Shown piece by piece: positions 18,311-28,564 of a DNA stretch of 44,233 bases. Under the pieces are notes generated by a model. The model ran no database searches, was not told where the DNA came from, and worked only from the letters and a program-made list of their open reading frames with translations. Numbering within the stretch: the first letter of the stretch is position 1; each line of letters begins with the position of its first letter. Position numbers and translations under genes: made by a program. The stretch is from Alphaproteobacteria bacterium (GTDB lineage: Bacteria; Pseudomonadota; Alphaproteobacteria; Micavibrionales; Micavibrionaceae): contig JAJOJU010000049.1 in the NCBI GenBank assembly GCA_021208265.1, forward strand, positions 1-44,233, read 5' to 3'.

Positions 18311-20822
18311 ATGAACATCGATTATCATGAATTCATTGCCCGGCATCATAAGATAACGCAGGTGGCACCGCCGAAGTGCAAGCCGCGTTCGCGTTATCTG
18401 GTGGGGTTCACGGCGCTCCTGATTCTGGTTTACGTGGCGGCGATGATGGCGGTAATCACGTTTGCCCGTGTTGAGGAAGCCAGCATTATTGTGGCGTTGG
18501 TCGCTGTGTTGATGGCCGCGGTTCTGGCTTTTGTGGCGCACCGGTTTTACGGTCAGCATAAAGATCAGATGCGGGAGTTGGACTTGCTGCGCGAGGTTTT
18601 GCAGGGCAGCCGCGGCGCGCGTCTGATTACCGATGCCTCAGATAATACCGTTTATTCCAACCAGAAATTTGATGAGCTGTGTAAGGGGTTGGGGCCGCCG
18701 GGGTTTAAGGCGTTGGTGAAGCTGTTCGATAATAACAACGAAGCGCGATCGCATTTTGGTCTGCTGGCGGACCAGGCGCATCGCGGTCTAACTGATTCTA
18801 TTGAGTTGTTTTCGAAATTCGAAGACCTGGATCGCTGGTTCGCGGTAACGGCGCAGCCTGTTGCCGGCTGGGCTGGCTATATCCATTGGCGTATCGATGA
18901 TGTGACGGAGAAATATACGGTTGACCGAGCTATCCGCGAGGAACGTGAAAAGCTGATCGACTTTACCGATAATGCTCCGGTGGGCTTCTTCTCGGTCGAT
19001 GAAAACGGACGGTTCGTATTTGCGAACGCTACCTTTGCCCGCTGGGTGGGGGACGATATCCAGACGCTTCTGACTACCACGCATTTGCATACCTATCTTG
19101 TCGATGTGCCGGGGGCTGAAGCCCGGCCTTTTGATATCGTTGAAAACGGCGGGGCACGTCAGGTAGCGGAACTCCGGATGAAGGGTCCGGCAGGGCGCAC
19201 GTTTCAGGCGGCAATCAATCAGGCTGTTGTGAAAGAATCTGATGGGCGGGTGCGAACGCGGGGGGGTCGTGAATGATCTCACATTCGAACGTGAGATGCG
19301 CCGCGCGCTGGAGGCATCGGAAGATCGTTTTAAACGCTTCTTCGAGGAAGCGCCGCTGGGGATCGCTCTGATCAATACCGAAGAGATTATTGAGGACTGC
19401 AATCTTCAATTTGCCGATATTCTGGGGCTGCAGCCACCGGATATCGAAGGGCGGCATTTCGAGCATTTCATCGAACCGGAATTCCGGGAAGAGGTGCTAA
19501 GAACTGTAAAACGTATCGGCGAAGGACAAGAGGTTTCCGGCCCGCTGGAAATAACCCTCAAGGGCCGGGATAAGATTGTCGAAACCCAGATGCACGCACG
19601 GCGTTTTGGTGCCAGCGGTTCGGTAGTGCTGCACTTTATTGATCTGACCCAGCAAAAGGCGTTGGAAGCACAGTTCGTTCAATCCCAGAAGATGCAGGCG
19701 ATCGGACAGCTGGCGGGCGGTGTGGCGCATGACTTCAACAACCTGCTGACGGCGATTATCGGGTTCTGCGATTTGTTGCTTTTGCGGCATAAACCGGGCG
19801 ATCCATCTTTCTCTGATATTATGCAGATCAAGCAGAATTCAAACCGCGCGGCGAATCTGGTGCGTCAGCTTCTGGCGTTTTCGCGCCAGCAAACCCTACG
19901 GCCCAAGGTGCAGGATGTGACCGATATTCTGACCGAGCTATCGCATTTGATGCGCCGCTTGATCGGCGCGAATATCGAGCTGGATATGATCCATGGCGCC
20001 GATCTTGGTCTTGTGAAGGTTGATGGTGGGCAAATGGAACAGGTGCTGATCAACCTGGCCGTCAATGCGCGGGACGCCATGCAAGATGGCGGTAAGCTTA
20101 CCATCCGTACTGAAAACTTTACCAACCGCAAGGCCAAGAAGCTGCTGAGCGAAGAACTGCCGCCCGGTCATTGGACCGCTATTCATGTTACTGATACCGG
20201 GCACGGCATTCCACCGGATATCTTAAGCCGCATTTTTGAGCCGTTCTTTACAACTAAAGGCATCGGGCAGGGAACGGGCCTTGGTCTTGCTACGGTGTAT
20301 GGCATCATCCGCCAGACGGACGGGTATCTGGATGTGGAAAGCAAGGTGGGGGAAGGCACAACCTTCACGCTTTATCTCCCCCGTGCTACCGAAACGCAGG
20401 ATGATCAGGATGATTCCCCTGCTGATGACCATGAACAAAGTGCCAAGGACCTCACCGGGACGGAGCGTATCTTGCTGGTGGAGGATGAGGACGCGGTGCG
20501 TACCTTCAGCCAGCGCGCGCTTTCCAACAAGGGGTACGAGGTTCTGACAGCGGATTGCGGAGAATCGGCCATGACCTTACTGGAAAATCTGGAAGGTAAA
20601 CCGCTTGATCTGGTGGTGACGGATGTTGTCATGCCCGGCATAGACGGCCCCACACTGGTTCAGCATATCCGTAAAACCTCACCCAAGCTCAAGATCATCT
20701 TTGTGTCTGGCTACACGGAAGACCGCTTGAAAGACCATATGGGCGAGGGGATATATTTCCTGCCCAAACCCTTTACGCTCAAGCAGCTGGCGGCGAAGGT
20801 GAAGGAAGTTCTAGAAGATTAA
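18311..20822 (+). CDS. cckA: CckA-like hybrid histidine kinase, frameshifted
   Basis: About 836 residues after correction. Two N-terminal membrane helices (about 30-75) are followed by PAS domains (one around YSNQKFDELC, one at FTDNAPVGFFSVDENGRF, one at FFEEAPLGIALINTEEI). Then come the HisKA box AGGVAHDFNNLLTAIIGFCD with the phosphorylated His, the ATPase N box INLAVNARDAMQDGGKL, G boxes DTGHGIP and GQGTGLGLATVYG, and a receiver domain with VVTDVVMPGIDGP and a Lys in LPKPFT. In this class CckA feeds phosphate through ChpT to CtrA and controls the cell cycle and often motility. A G7 run at 19260-19266 has one G too many; removing it joins GRVRTRG to VVNDLTFEREMRRAL. Confidence 0.9.
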
Positions 20823-20823
20823 T

Positions 20824-20838
20824 GTTCTTTTTTTGTTC
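20824..20838 (+). promoter_or_regulatory. SOS box (LexA site) upstream of recA
   Basis: The sequence is GTTC, seven T's, GTTC, exactly the alphaproteobacterial LexA operator GTTC-N7-GTTC. It starts 1 base after the cckA stop and ends 7 bases upstream of the recA -35 element. Confidence 0.8.
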
Positions 20839-20845
20839 TTTTTTG

Positions 20846-20874
20846 TTGACGTTGAGAACAAAAAGTGAATAATA
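20846..20874 (+). promoter_or_regulatory. recA promoter
   Basis: TTGACG (20846-20851) and AATAAT (20869-20874) are separated by 17 bases, a near-consensus sigma-70 promoter about 80 bases before the recA start, adjacent to the SOS box. Confidence 0.7.
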
Positions 20875-20961
20875 AGCATCATAGAGATGTGAATCATCAT
20901 GCAACTTAGGGAAAACCAACTTTACAAGTCATCGCACGGTATGCGATGAAGGGAGAGAATT

Positions 20962-22092
20962 ATGTCAGTCACACCACTTCGGAAAGATAAAGATATGAAA
21001 CCAGCTGCCGCTAACCGAAACCCCGAACGCCAAAAAGCTCTCGATGCTGCCTTGGCCCAGATTGAGCGTGCCTTTGGAAAAGGTTCCGTTATGAAGCTGA
21101 ACGGAGAACACAACCCTATGCAGGTCGAGGCAGTTTCCACGGGATCAATCGGGTTGGATATCGGCCTTGGCATCGGCGGTTTACCGCGTGGCCGGATTAC
21201 TGAAATTTACGGACCGGAGAGCTCCGGTAAAACTACACTGGCTTTGCAGGTGATTGCTGAAGCCCAAAAGCTGGGGGGCACATGCGCGATCGTAGATGCC
21301 GAGCATGCGCTGGACCCGTCTTACGCAAGGAAGCTGGGCGTGGATGTTGATAATCTTCTGATCTCTCAGCCGGATGCCGGGGAGCAGGCTTTGGAAATTG
21401 CCGATACACTGGTGCGTTCCGGGGCGATTGATGTTCTTGTTGTGGACTCCGTTGCCGCGTTGGTGCCGCGGGCTGAGCTGGAAGGCGAAATGGGCGATAC
21501 TCATGTGGGTCTGCAAGCTCGTTTGATGTCTCAGGCGCTGCGGAAACTGACAGGTTCCATTTCTAAATCCCGCTGTATTGTGATTTTCATCAATCAGATC
21601 CGTATGAAAATCGGGGTTATGTTCGGTTCACCTGAAACCACTGCCGGTGGTAACGCTCTGAAATTCTATGCTTCGGTTCGTCTTGATATTCGCCGTATAG
21701 GCCAGATCAAGGACAAGGAAGATATCGTTGGTAACCAGACGCGGGTGAAGGTTGTTAAAAATAAAATGGCGCCACCTTTCCGTCAGGTGGAATTTGATAT
21801 CATGTACGGTGAAGGCATTTCCAAACTGGGCGAACTTCTGGATCTGGGTGTGGCTGGAAATCTGGTTGAAAAATCAGGCGCGTGGTTCTCCTATGACGGG
21901 CAGCGCATCGGGCAGGGGCGCGAAAACTCCAAAACTTTCCTGAAGGATAATCCGCAACTGGCAGCCAAGCTGGAAGCCCAGATTCGTGCTAACGCCGGAA
22001 TGGTGGCTGATGCCCTTCTGGCCGGGCCGGAAACGGATGAGGAAGCAGCAGATGCTCTTGCCGGTCTCTCTGACGATAAAAGCGCTGAATAA
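20962..22092 (+). CDS. recA: recombinase RecA
   Basis: RecA forms filaments on single-stranded DNA, drives strand exchange and triggers LexA cleavage. The 376 residues have Walker [10 protein letters not shown], the Walker B region [11 protein letters not shown], loop L1 [21 protein letters not shown], and loop L2 [20 protein letters not shown]. The C-terminal tail is acidic ([22 protein letters not shown]). The start at 20962 has AGGGAGAG just upstream. The frame is intact. The SOS box in front indicates damage-inducible expression. Confidence 0.98.
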   Translation: MSVTPLRKDKDMKPAAANRNPERQKALDAALAQIERAFGKGSVMKLNGEHNPMQVEAVSTGSIGLDIGLGIGGLPRGRITEIYGPESSGKTTLALQVIAEAQKLGGTCAIVDAEHALDPSYARKLGVDVDNLLISQPDAGEQALEIADTLVRSGAIDVLVVDSVAALVPRAELEGEMGDTHVGLQARLMSQALRKLTGSISKSRCIVIFINQIRMKIGVMFGSPETTAGGNALKFYASVRLDIRRIGQIKDKEDIVGNQTRVKVVKNKMAPPFRQVEFDIMYGEGISKLGELLDLGVAGNLVEKSGAWFSYDGQRIGQGRENSKTFLKDNPQLAAKLEAQIRANAGMVADALLAGPETDEEAADALAGLSDDKSAE

Positions 22093-22118
22093 CCCTTAAA
22101 AAAGAAACCACGGAAGGC

Positions 22119-23360
22119 CTATAGCTTTCCACCTTTCGATAAACGGCCCCGGTCGATCGCCGGGGCTAGTCCGTGGTGCATAGCAAGATTTTTCAGGGGT
22201 GGAATGCCTGAGACAGCTTTTAACCCTGTGCGCCGTAATGCTTTAATTAATCCGTGTTCCGTGCTGACCAGACGCATCATGCCATCCACGCCTTGGGTGC
22301 GGATGGTCATGTCGGGCAGGCGGCGGCGGGCATAGGAATCCAGCACGGCTGTACTGCCGATATCGATTCCGGCGCGGGCAGCATCGGTCAGAACTTCAGC
22401 CAGTGCGGCGACATCCCGCAGAGATAAGTTAAGTCCCTGCGCTGTGATGGGGGACATAACATGCGCGGCTTCAGCAATCAGAGCCGTGCGGGGGGCTGTC
22501 AGATTTCCGGCTGTGATGGCGCAAAGCGGCCAGCTGGCAGGGGGGCTTTCGAGTGTCAGAGCGCCTAGAAAACTACCCGACAGTTTTTCCAGCAGGGCAG
22601 TAAATTCATTTTTCTTCAGGCGCAATATTTCATCCACCTTGTCTGTGCGCTCTACCCAGACAATACTGGATGTATTACCCGGCATCGGCACGAAAGCCAG
22701 CGGCCCGGCGGGGCGGTGAAATTCGGTGGAGATGTTATCATGCACCCGGGTATGGCTGATCAGGCAGGTAATGGCGCTCTGTCCGTAATCGTGTTTTTTA
22801 ACCGTAATACCGGCATCCTCCCGCACGGCAGAGTTACGCCCGTCCGCTCCCACCAGCAAGCGTGCTGATAGTGAGGTACCGGATTTTAGCACGACATTTA
22901 TTTGACTGCCCTCAACGAGCGACTCCGTGAAGCTATCACTGAAAATAATATCAAGTCCGGGGCGGGTGGTGGCATGTTCATAAAGGGCGCTGACCAGCAC
23001 ATCACCCGGAATGTTGAAACCATATTGTTCCAGCCCCATATCGGCAGCATCGAACCGGGCTTCCAGCGCATCCCGCCCGTCATGCTTTCATCACGAATGC
23101 GCATGATGCGCAAAGCTGTGCCGAGCGCTTCGGGTGTATCCAGCCCCGCGGCTTTCACAATGTTCAGGCTGGAATTCATGAGCGCCACGGTGCGCCCTGA
23201 TGGGGGGAGCGGTTTGCGGTCACTCAGTGGTGGCGCCGGGTCAATCATCGCTATATCAAACCCAGCCCCCGCCAGCAGGCAGGCCAGCGTAAGCCCGGCG
23301 GCGCCGGCACCGGCAATTGCGATATCGTAAATTTTCCCGCTCTGGATTTTTTGTGCGCAT
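22119..23360 (-). CDS. UbiH/UbiF/Coq6-family FAD monooxygenase, frameshifted
   Basis: About 413 residues after correction. The N-terminal dinucleotide fold is DIAIAGAGAAGLTLACLLAG. The middle has LVGADGRNSAVRE. The C-terminal FAD site reads ALIAEAAHVMSPITAQGLNL where the family usually has GDAAH. These enzymes hydroxylate the ring in ubiquinone synthesis; which position is not decidable here. Two breaks are inferred. One C is missing at 23072-23074, joining ESMTGG to DALEARFDAADMGLEQYGFN. One extra T in the T6 at 23347-23352 is removed to connect the ATG at 23360 (MRTKIQSGKIYDIAIAG). It is divergent from grxC. Confidence 0.85.
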
Positions 23361-23405
23361 CGTGCTAGTCTTTCTCTCGTTCTTATATAGAAGGGATACA
23401 AGAAA

Positions 23406-23663
23406 ATGGCAAAGGTAGAGATATACAGCACCAATGTGTGCCCTTACTGCGTGAAGGCAAAGAATCTTCTGAAACTGAAAGGCGCCACATGGGAGGAATT
23501 CAACATACAGGCCGACCCGGCGCGTATGGCTGAAATGCTTCAGCGTTCAGGCGGCCGCACGTCAGTGCCGCAGATTTTTATTGATGGTACCCATATCGGC
23601 GGTTGTGATGATTTATATGCCCTGAATGATGCCGGGAAGCTGGATGATCTTTTGAATGGCTGA
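23406..23663 (+). CDS. grxC: glutaredoxin 3
   Basis: The product is an 85-residue dithiol glutaredoxin, the standard length. The active site CPYC is at residues 12-15 (VEIYSTNVCPYCVKAK). The cis-Pro is in TSVPQIFIDG and the glutathione-binding GGCDDL follows. It reduces disulfides and glutathione adducts in the cytoplasm. The next gene starts 8 bases before its stop, so they are coupled. Confidence 0.96.
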   Translation: MAKVEIYSTNVCPYCVKAKNLLKLKGATWEEFNIQADPARMAEMLQRSGGRTSVPQIFIDGTHIGGCDDLYALNDAGKLDDLLNG

Positions 23664-24489
23664 TATTCTTAAGGCCGCATGCATACAGCTTGATAGCGGG
23701 CCGGATATTGATAGCAATATCCGCGCTGCCGAGGTGCATATTCGTGAAGCTGCCGGGCAGGGGGCAATGCTGATTGCCACCCCCGAAGTGACCGATCAGG
23801 TGATTTCCAACCGCGCTGATAAAATTGATCAGACGCATACGGAAGGCGACCACCCCGGTGTCCCGTTTTTTAGCGCTCTGGCTGCGGAATTAAAAATATA
23901 CTTGCTGATTGGGTCCATGATCGTACGGCGCGATGATGGCAAGCTGGCGAACCGCTCATTCCTGTTTGGTCCGGACGGGGGTATCAAGGCGCGGTATGAT
24001 AAAATCCACCTTTATGACGTGGATCTACCCACGGGTGAGTCTCACCGTGAAAGCCGAATTTTTACGCCGGGTAGAGAAGCCCCAGTAGTAGATATAGGCC
24101 TCACAAAACTGGGGATGACAATTTGTTATGATATCCGTTTCCCGCATCTTGCGCGATCTCTGGCTAAACAAGGGGCGGAGATTATTACTATTCCTGCAGC
24201 TTTTACCGTGCCGACCGGGCAAGCCCATTGGGAGGTGCTGCTGCGCGCGCGGGCGATTGAAACAGGCAGCTTTATTTTAGCCCCCGCGCAAGGTGGCGAT
24301 CACGCAGGGGCGCGCAAAACTTACGGGCATTCGCTGATTATCAGCCCGTGGGGCGAGGTTTTGGCGGAGCGTGCGGAGGCCGGGCCGGGCATTATTATGG
24401 CTGATCTTGCGGTGCAGCGCATTTATGATGCACGGCAGGCCATTCCGGCCTTGCAACATGACCGGGAGTTTGATGTCATCACCGTATGA
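23656..24489 (+). CDS. carbon-nitrogen hydrolase (Nit1/Nit2-like amidase)
   Basis: The product has 277 residues. The nitrilase-superfamily triad is in place: Glu in LIATPEVTD, Lys in YDKIHLYDVD, and Cys in MTICYDIRFP. The subfamily resembles Nit1/Nit2, whose members hydrolyse deaminated glutathione or omega-amides. The location directly after glutaredoxin fits glutathione-related housekeeping and is common in alphaproteobacteria. It overlaps grxC by 8 bases and the metC-like gene by 4. The exact substrate is inferred. Confidence 0.9.
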   Translation: MADILKAACIQLDSGPDIDSNIRAAEVHIREAAGQGAMLIATPEVTDQVISNRADKIDQTHTEGDHPGVPFFSALAAELKIYLLIGSMIVRRDDGKLANRSFLFGPDGGIKARYDKIHLYDVDLPTGESHRESRIFTPGREAPVVDIGLTKLGMTICYDIRFPHLARSLAKQGAEIITIPAAFTVPTGQAHWEVLLRARAIETGSFILAPAQGGDHAGARKTYGHSLIISPWGEVLAERAEAGPGIIMADLAVQRIYDARQAIPALQHDREFDVITV

Positions 24490-25650
24490 CGGACTCACAC
24501 AAACTAAATACAAAACTGGTCCATGCGGGGAGAAAGCCTGAGGAATATTACGGCATCGTTAATCCGCCGCTGGTAAAGGCCTCGACCATTCTTTACCCCT
24601 CGCTGGAAGCTTATCAAGACCCGGATACGCGGTACCGTTATGGCCGCATGGGAACACCGCTTAGTAATGCGTTTGAAGAATCTATGGCGGAACTGGAGGG
24701 CGGTTATAAGGCGATTGCTACGGGTTCCGGCCTTTCCGCCATTACGCCGGCGATACTTTCATTCCTGAAAACGGGTGATCATCTGCTGATGGTCGACAAT
24801 GTTTACGGCCCGGTGAGGGAATTTTGTAATCATCTTTTACAGCGCATGGGAATTGATGTTGAGTTTTACGACCCCTGTGTGGGTAGCGGTATTGAGGCCC
24901 TGATTAAACCGAACACCGCGATGGTTTATATGGAATCGCCGGGCTCTGGTTCATTTGAAGTGCAGGATGTTCCGGCTATCTGCCAAGTAGCGAAAGCCAA
25001 GGGCATTATAACCCTGATCGATAATACATGGTCGGCGGGCCTGTTATTTCGCCCGCTGGAACATGGGGCGGATATCGTCATCCAGTCCGGCACGAAATAT
25101 GTTGGCGGGCATGCGGATGTTAATTTGGGCGTGATTATCATCGGCAAGGAAGAACATTTTGGGATTGTCCGCCAGACGACCTGGGATCTGGGCGTTTGTG
25201 CATCGGGCGATGATTTGTACGGCGGTTTGCGGGGGCTTCGCTCCTTGACCTTGCGCATGAAAAAAAGCGGGCGAGCAGGGCATGGATATGGCCCTGTGGC
25301 TGCAAGATCGCCCGGAGGTGGAGCGCGTGTTATACCCCGCACTGCCGGATCACCCGACGCATGATATCTGGAAGCGCGATTTTTCCGGGGCGAACAGCCT
25401 GCTCAGCATCGCTCTGAAGGAAGAATATAGTTATGAAGCGGTATGCCGTTTTGTGAATGCGTTGAAGCTGTTCCCGGTCGGGTCGTCATGGGGCGGGTAT
25501 GAAAGCCTGCTCCAGCCGCAATTCCCGCAAAAATTCAGAAAGCACCCGTCATGGGATCATAAAGGCGCGGTATTGCGCCTGCAGATCGGCCTTGAGGATA
25601 CGGATGATTTGAAAGCCGATCTGGATCAGGGGTTCAAGCAGCTACGATAA
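24486..25650 (+). CDS. metC: cystathionine beta-lyase-like PLP enzyme, frameshifted
   Basis: About 387 residues after correction. Cys/Met-metabolism PLP fold: TKLVHAGRKPEEYYGIVNPP near the start, YRYGRMGTPL, the PLP-binding stretch TLIDNTWSAGLLFRPLEHGA, and the Schiff-base Lys in IQSGTKYVGGHADVNLG. The WSAG and short N-terminus favour beta-lyase (MetC) over gamma-synthase. It splits cystathionine to homocysteine, pyruvate and ammonia. One extra G in the GGG at 25269-25271 breaks the frame; removing it joins LRMKKSG to EQGMDMALWLQDRPEVERVL. The start overlaps the preceding gene. Confidence 0.88.
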
Positions 25651-25664
25651 AAGCTGGTTTGTTT

Positions 25665-25989
25665 TTATTGTTGAGGGCCGGAGTCCAGATCAGTTTCAGG
25701 TCTGTTAAGTGAAGCACGTAATTCCTGCGATTTCTTGATAGATTCTCTGGCGCGTGCGTTAGTTTCATCAGCACGAGCAATCACTTCTTTAACGCGTTGA
25801 CGTGATGCTTCCGCTTTTTTACTCAGATGATTAAAGGCGGCTGTCATGACAGATTTATAAGTATCCAGATCTGTAATAGAAGCTTCAATCTCACCAACTT
25901 CAGTCAGAAGTTTTTCGCTCGGGCCTTCTGTATCCATGCGTTCCAGAATTTCTACAATTTTTTTCCTCGGGTGTTTGTTCCGTTGTCAT
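25665..25989 (-). CDS. small helical coiled-coil protein, frameshifted, unknown function
   Basis: About 107 residues after correction. It starts MTTEQTPEEKIVEILERMDT (ATG at 25987-25989). A T7 run at 25958-25964 has one base too many. The rest (KLLTEVGEIEASITDLDTYK, then KKAEASRQRVKEVIARADETN) is almost entirely charged helix with heptad-like spacing. There is no membrane segment or recognised family. It is convergent with metC (14 bases between stops) and divergent from the esterase. Confidence 0.6.
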
Positions 25990-26065
25990 CTCTTCTTTAC
26001 TTCCATCCGGTTGCCATATGGGCCTCAATTTGGCATATAAAGAAAGCCTCAAGCAAGGAGTTTGT

Positions 26066-26733
26066 ATGACCGGTTCCGCCATCACCAATTTCTATACTCA
26101 TCAGCGCAGTGATAAACCGCCCGCCAGCATTGCTTTACTGCTCCACGGGCTGGGGTCGAACGGGCGTGATCTGATATCGCTAGCCCCCTATTGGGAACAG
26201 GCCTTGCCGGATACGCTGTTCATATCGCCCGATGCGCCGTTTGCGTGCGACATGGTGCCGCCGGGATATCCGGATTCATATCAGTGGTTCAGCCTGCAAG
26301 ACCGCGACCCCGATAAAATTCTGGCCGGAGTATTGGCGGCGGCGCCGATATTGAACGCGTTCATCGCCGAGCAATTGGAACAATATAAATTGCCTGCGTC
26401 TAAACTCGCGCTGATTGGGTTTTCACAAGGCACGATGATGAGCCTGTATGCCGGGCTGCATTATCCTGAAAAACTGGCCGGGGTGCTGGGGTATTCCGGC
26501 GCGCTTGTCTGGCCCCCGGAAACCGATGCCGCCAAGTTGCAGAAACTGCCCATCCGCCTGATCCACGGCGAGGCAGATGATGTCGTGCCGGTGAGTGCTA
26601 TCGCATGGCCCGTGAGGTTCTGGAGAAATCCGGCTTCGATGTCAGCGGACATACCACGCCCGGTCTGCCGCATTCGATTGACGGGCAGGGGGTGGAGAGT
26701 GGTAATGAATTTTTGTCAACCATATTGGCTTGA
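26066..26733 (+). CDS. carboxylesterase/phospholipase-type alpha/beta hydrolase, frameshifted
   Basis: About 222 residues after correction. It belongs to the bacterial carboxylesterase family related to acyl-protein thioesterases: ALLLHGLGSNGRDLISLAPY near the start, the nucleophile Ser in LIGFSQGTMMSLYAGL, Asp in IHGEADDVVP, and His in GLPHSIDGQG. One T is missing at about 26599; restoring it joins VVPVSA to YRMAREVLEKSGFDVSGHTT and moves the stop to 26731-26733. CAAGGAG lies before the ATG at 26066. Substrate unknown. Confidence 0.88.
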
Positions 26734-26765
26734 CTTCACAATGCCTACGCCGCAATGATGCCCCT

Positions 26766-27160
26766 ATGATACGGTCGTTCGTTCACATGCTGGTGATTTT
26801 GGGTTTAGTGTTTTCCACTATCTCGCCCGCCTGCGCGTTTATGTCCGGTCAGGCAGGTGTGATGGAAATTTGCGGCGCGGATGGCACAATCAAAACAGTG
26901 TCGCTGCCTGCGGAATATGATCCGTTTGCCACGGTGGATGAACAAGCCCCCGCGCGGATTCAAAATCCGGTTCCGGCAAATGCCCGTTCTGTCTTCATTT
27001 TTCTTCCCTGAAGGCGCAAGCTACGCCTGCGTTTGAAATGCTGGAAGCGCCGGTATTAACGGCGTTTATAACAGCTGGCCCCGGCAGTGTTGTCTTCGCC
27101 AGCACGCCTGATTTGGGGTTCCACCCCCACAGGGCCCCCCCCGCCATTCTTTTTATATGA
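26766..27160 (+). CDS. DUF2946-like secreted protein, frameshifted
   Basis: About 131 residues after correction. It has an N-terminal signal peptide or anchor (MIRSFVHMLVILGLVFSTIS, then PACA). It continues MEICGADGTIKTV, the DUF2946 hallmark, then after the break CPFC followed by a C-terminal RAPPA motif. One T is missing at 26971-26972; restoring it joins RIQNPV to SGKCPFCLHFSSLKAQATP. Four Cys and the CxxC suggest metal or redox handling. DUF2946 genes are often near copper or cytochrome oxidase functions, which fits the SCO gene two genes downstream. The family call is by pattern only. Confidence 0.6.
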
Positions 27161-27230
27161 TTTTAGATTAGCCGCAGGCTTACTGTCCCCCGGCTGATAT
27201 TTCCCCATATAACAAGAAGGTGAGGACCAG

Positions 27231-27702
27231 ATGGAAAGCCTCAAAAAAAGTATTCAATTTAAAAAGCCTGTTTCACGGCCCGCTGATGTGGATTGCTATG
27301 GCGGGCATGGTTCTAGGCACGATGAGCGTATATCCGGACCCGACATTGCTCGACTGGATTATCGGCGTGCCGATGCACATGCTGAATGGCGCGATGCAGT
27401 TTATCGGGGCGGGGGGTGATCCGCTTTTGAATATTGTTCAGAGTACGATCGGCCTCGACATCCTGCCCAATCATCTGGGTGATATGTGGAATGCTGCCGT
27501 TTCTGGTGGTTCACACGCCGGGGCGGCAGCGGCGGGTCATTTACATGGCGCCGCATCTTTTGCCAATGAATGGGACTGGTTTGCCAGCCTGCCCGATGCT
27601 ACGCGCAGCGGCATGATCAACGATGCCCCGTTTTTTGGCGTATCTCTGGATCAATACGTGAAAGACTGGTGTACGCGCAGCGGCGTTACATTATCCCCCT
27701 AA
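27231..27702 (+). CDS. unknown membrane-anchored protein, frameshifted start
   Basis: About 156 residues after correction. The ATG at 27231 follows AGGTGAGG and reads MESLKK. An A7 run (27243-27249) then has one base too many; removing it gives MESLKKVFNLKSLFHGPLMW. Without correction the only in-frame start is the GTG at 27220. One hydrophobic segment (PLMWIAMAGMVLGTM) is followed by a region with His/Gly/Ala-rich GSHAGAAAAGHLHGAASF. The C-terminus is WFASLPDATRSG to DQYVKDWCTRSGV. No family is recognised. It lies 13 bases before the SCO-like gene, in an apparent operon. Confidence 0.6.
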
Positions 27703-27715
27703 TGGAAAGAATATC

Positions 27716-28360
27716 ATGACCAACAAAATTTCAAATATCACGGCTGCCATCATGGCGGCCTTCGTAACCGCCACAGCGCTTCCCGCACCGGCTTTGCCTC
27801 AAACAACGGCCCAGCAAACTCTGTCTTTAGGCAGCAAGCTGGATGGATTAATGCGCCATGACGGAACGGTGTTTAACCAAAACCAGCTGGTCGGTAAACC
27901 GACACTGGTGTTCTTTGGTTTTATCAGCTGCGGCAGCATCTGCCCCACTGCTCTCAATACAATAACGCTGGCGGCGGAGGAACTCGAAAGACGTTACGGT
28001 AAGGATAAAGTCCCTCATTTACTGTTTATGACGACACAACCTACCCATGAAGGGGCGGACCAGATTGCTTCCTTCCTGCAGCATTTTCATCCTGATTTTA
28101 TTGGTATAAGCGCGCAGAAGGGGATAGAGGCCTTGCTGGGCGATCGGACTGCTCTGGCCAGAGTGCAGCAAATTGATGGCGTGTTGTCACAGTTCCGGGC
28201 GATGAATGCGGATCATCATTCACCGTTCGCGTATTTAATGGATTCTCAAGGCCGGTTTATTAGGTTGTTGAATACACAGGATGATTATAGCATTTTTGTG
28301 CGGCAGATAACTGATGCCCTCAAGCTTGATCAAACGATGGCGGTGCATCCATTACCCTGA
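27716..28360 (+). CDS. SCO1/SenC-family copper chaperone-like protein
   Basis: The product has 214 residues. An N-terminal signal segment (ITAAIMAAFVTATALPAPA) precedes a thioredoxin-like domain. The SCO copper-binding residues are Cys72 and Cys76 (ISCGSICP) and the distal His in DHHSPFAYLMDSQG. SCO proteins deliver copper to the CuA site of cytochrome c oxidase or maintain its thiols in the periplasm. The preceding unknown gene and the DUF2946-like gene are in the same direction with small gaps, suggesting a metal/oxidase-assembly unit. The motif is CGSICP instead of the common CPDVCP. Confidence 0.88.
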   Translation: MTNKISNITAAIMAAFVTATALPAPALPQTTAQQTLSLGSKLDGLMRHDGTVFNQNQLVGKPTLVFFGFISCGSICPTALNTITLAAEELERRYGKDKVPHLLFMTTQPTHEGADQIASFLQHFHPDFIGISAQKGIEALLGDRTALARVQQIDGVLSQFRAMNADHHSPFAYLMDSQGRFIRLLNTQDDYSIFVRQITDALKLDQTMAVHPLP

Positions 28361-28454
28361 TTTATTTGACATAGTGCAGCATTTTTACATTGCGGCGCAG
28401 AATGCAAATATCTCGGAAAATATGCCTATTTGTGGTATATTTTAAGTATAGATT

Positions 28455-28479
28455 CGCGAGGTCTTAAGATCCTTTCGCG
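28455..28479 (+). repeat. inverted repeat in the HNH gene leader
   Basis: CGCGAGG and CCTTTCGCG flank the palindrome TCTTAAGA, about 85 bases before the HNH start. The 204-base gap 28361-28564 otherwise shows only weak promoter-like hexamers (for example TTGACA at 28366). It could be a protein-binding site or a leader hairpin. Confidence 0.35.
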
Positions 28480-28564
28480 TTAGTCTAAATAACAATAAAA
28501 ACGCCGGGATCGCTTCATATAAGACCTCCACGATGTTGCAACGACATAATACGGAGGATTGTTT

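Noticed and set aside
26018-26065. Upstream extension of the esterase (MGLNLAYKESLKQGV)
   Set aside because: A good ribosome-binding site precedes the ATG at 26066, and the extension matches nothing in the family.
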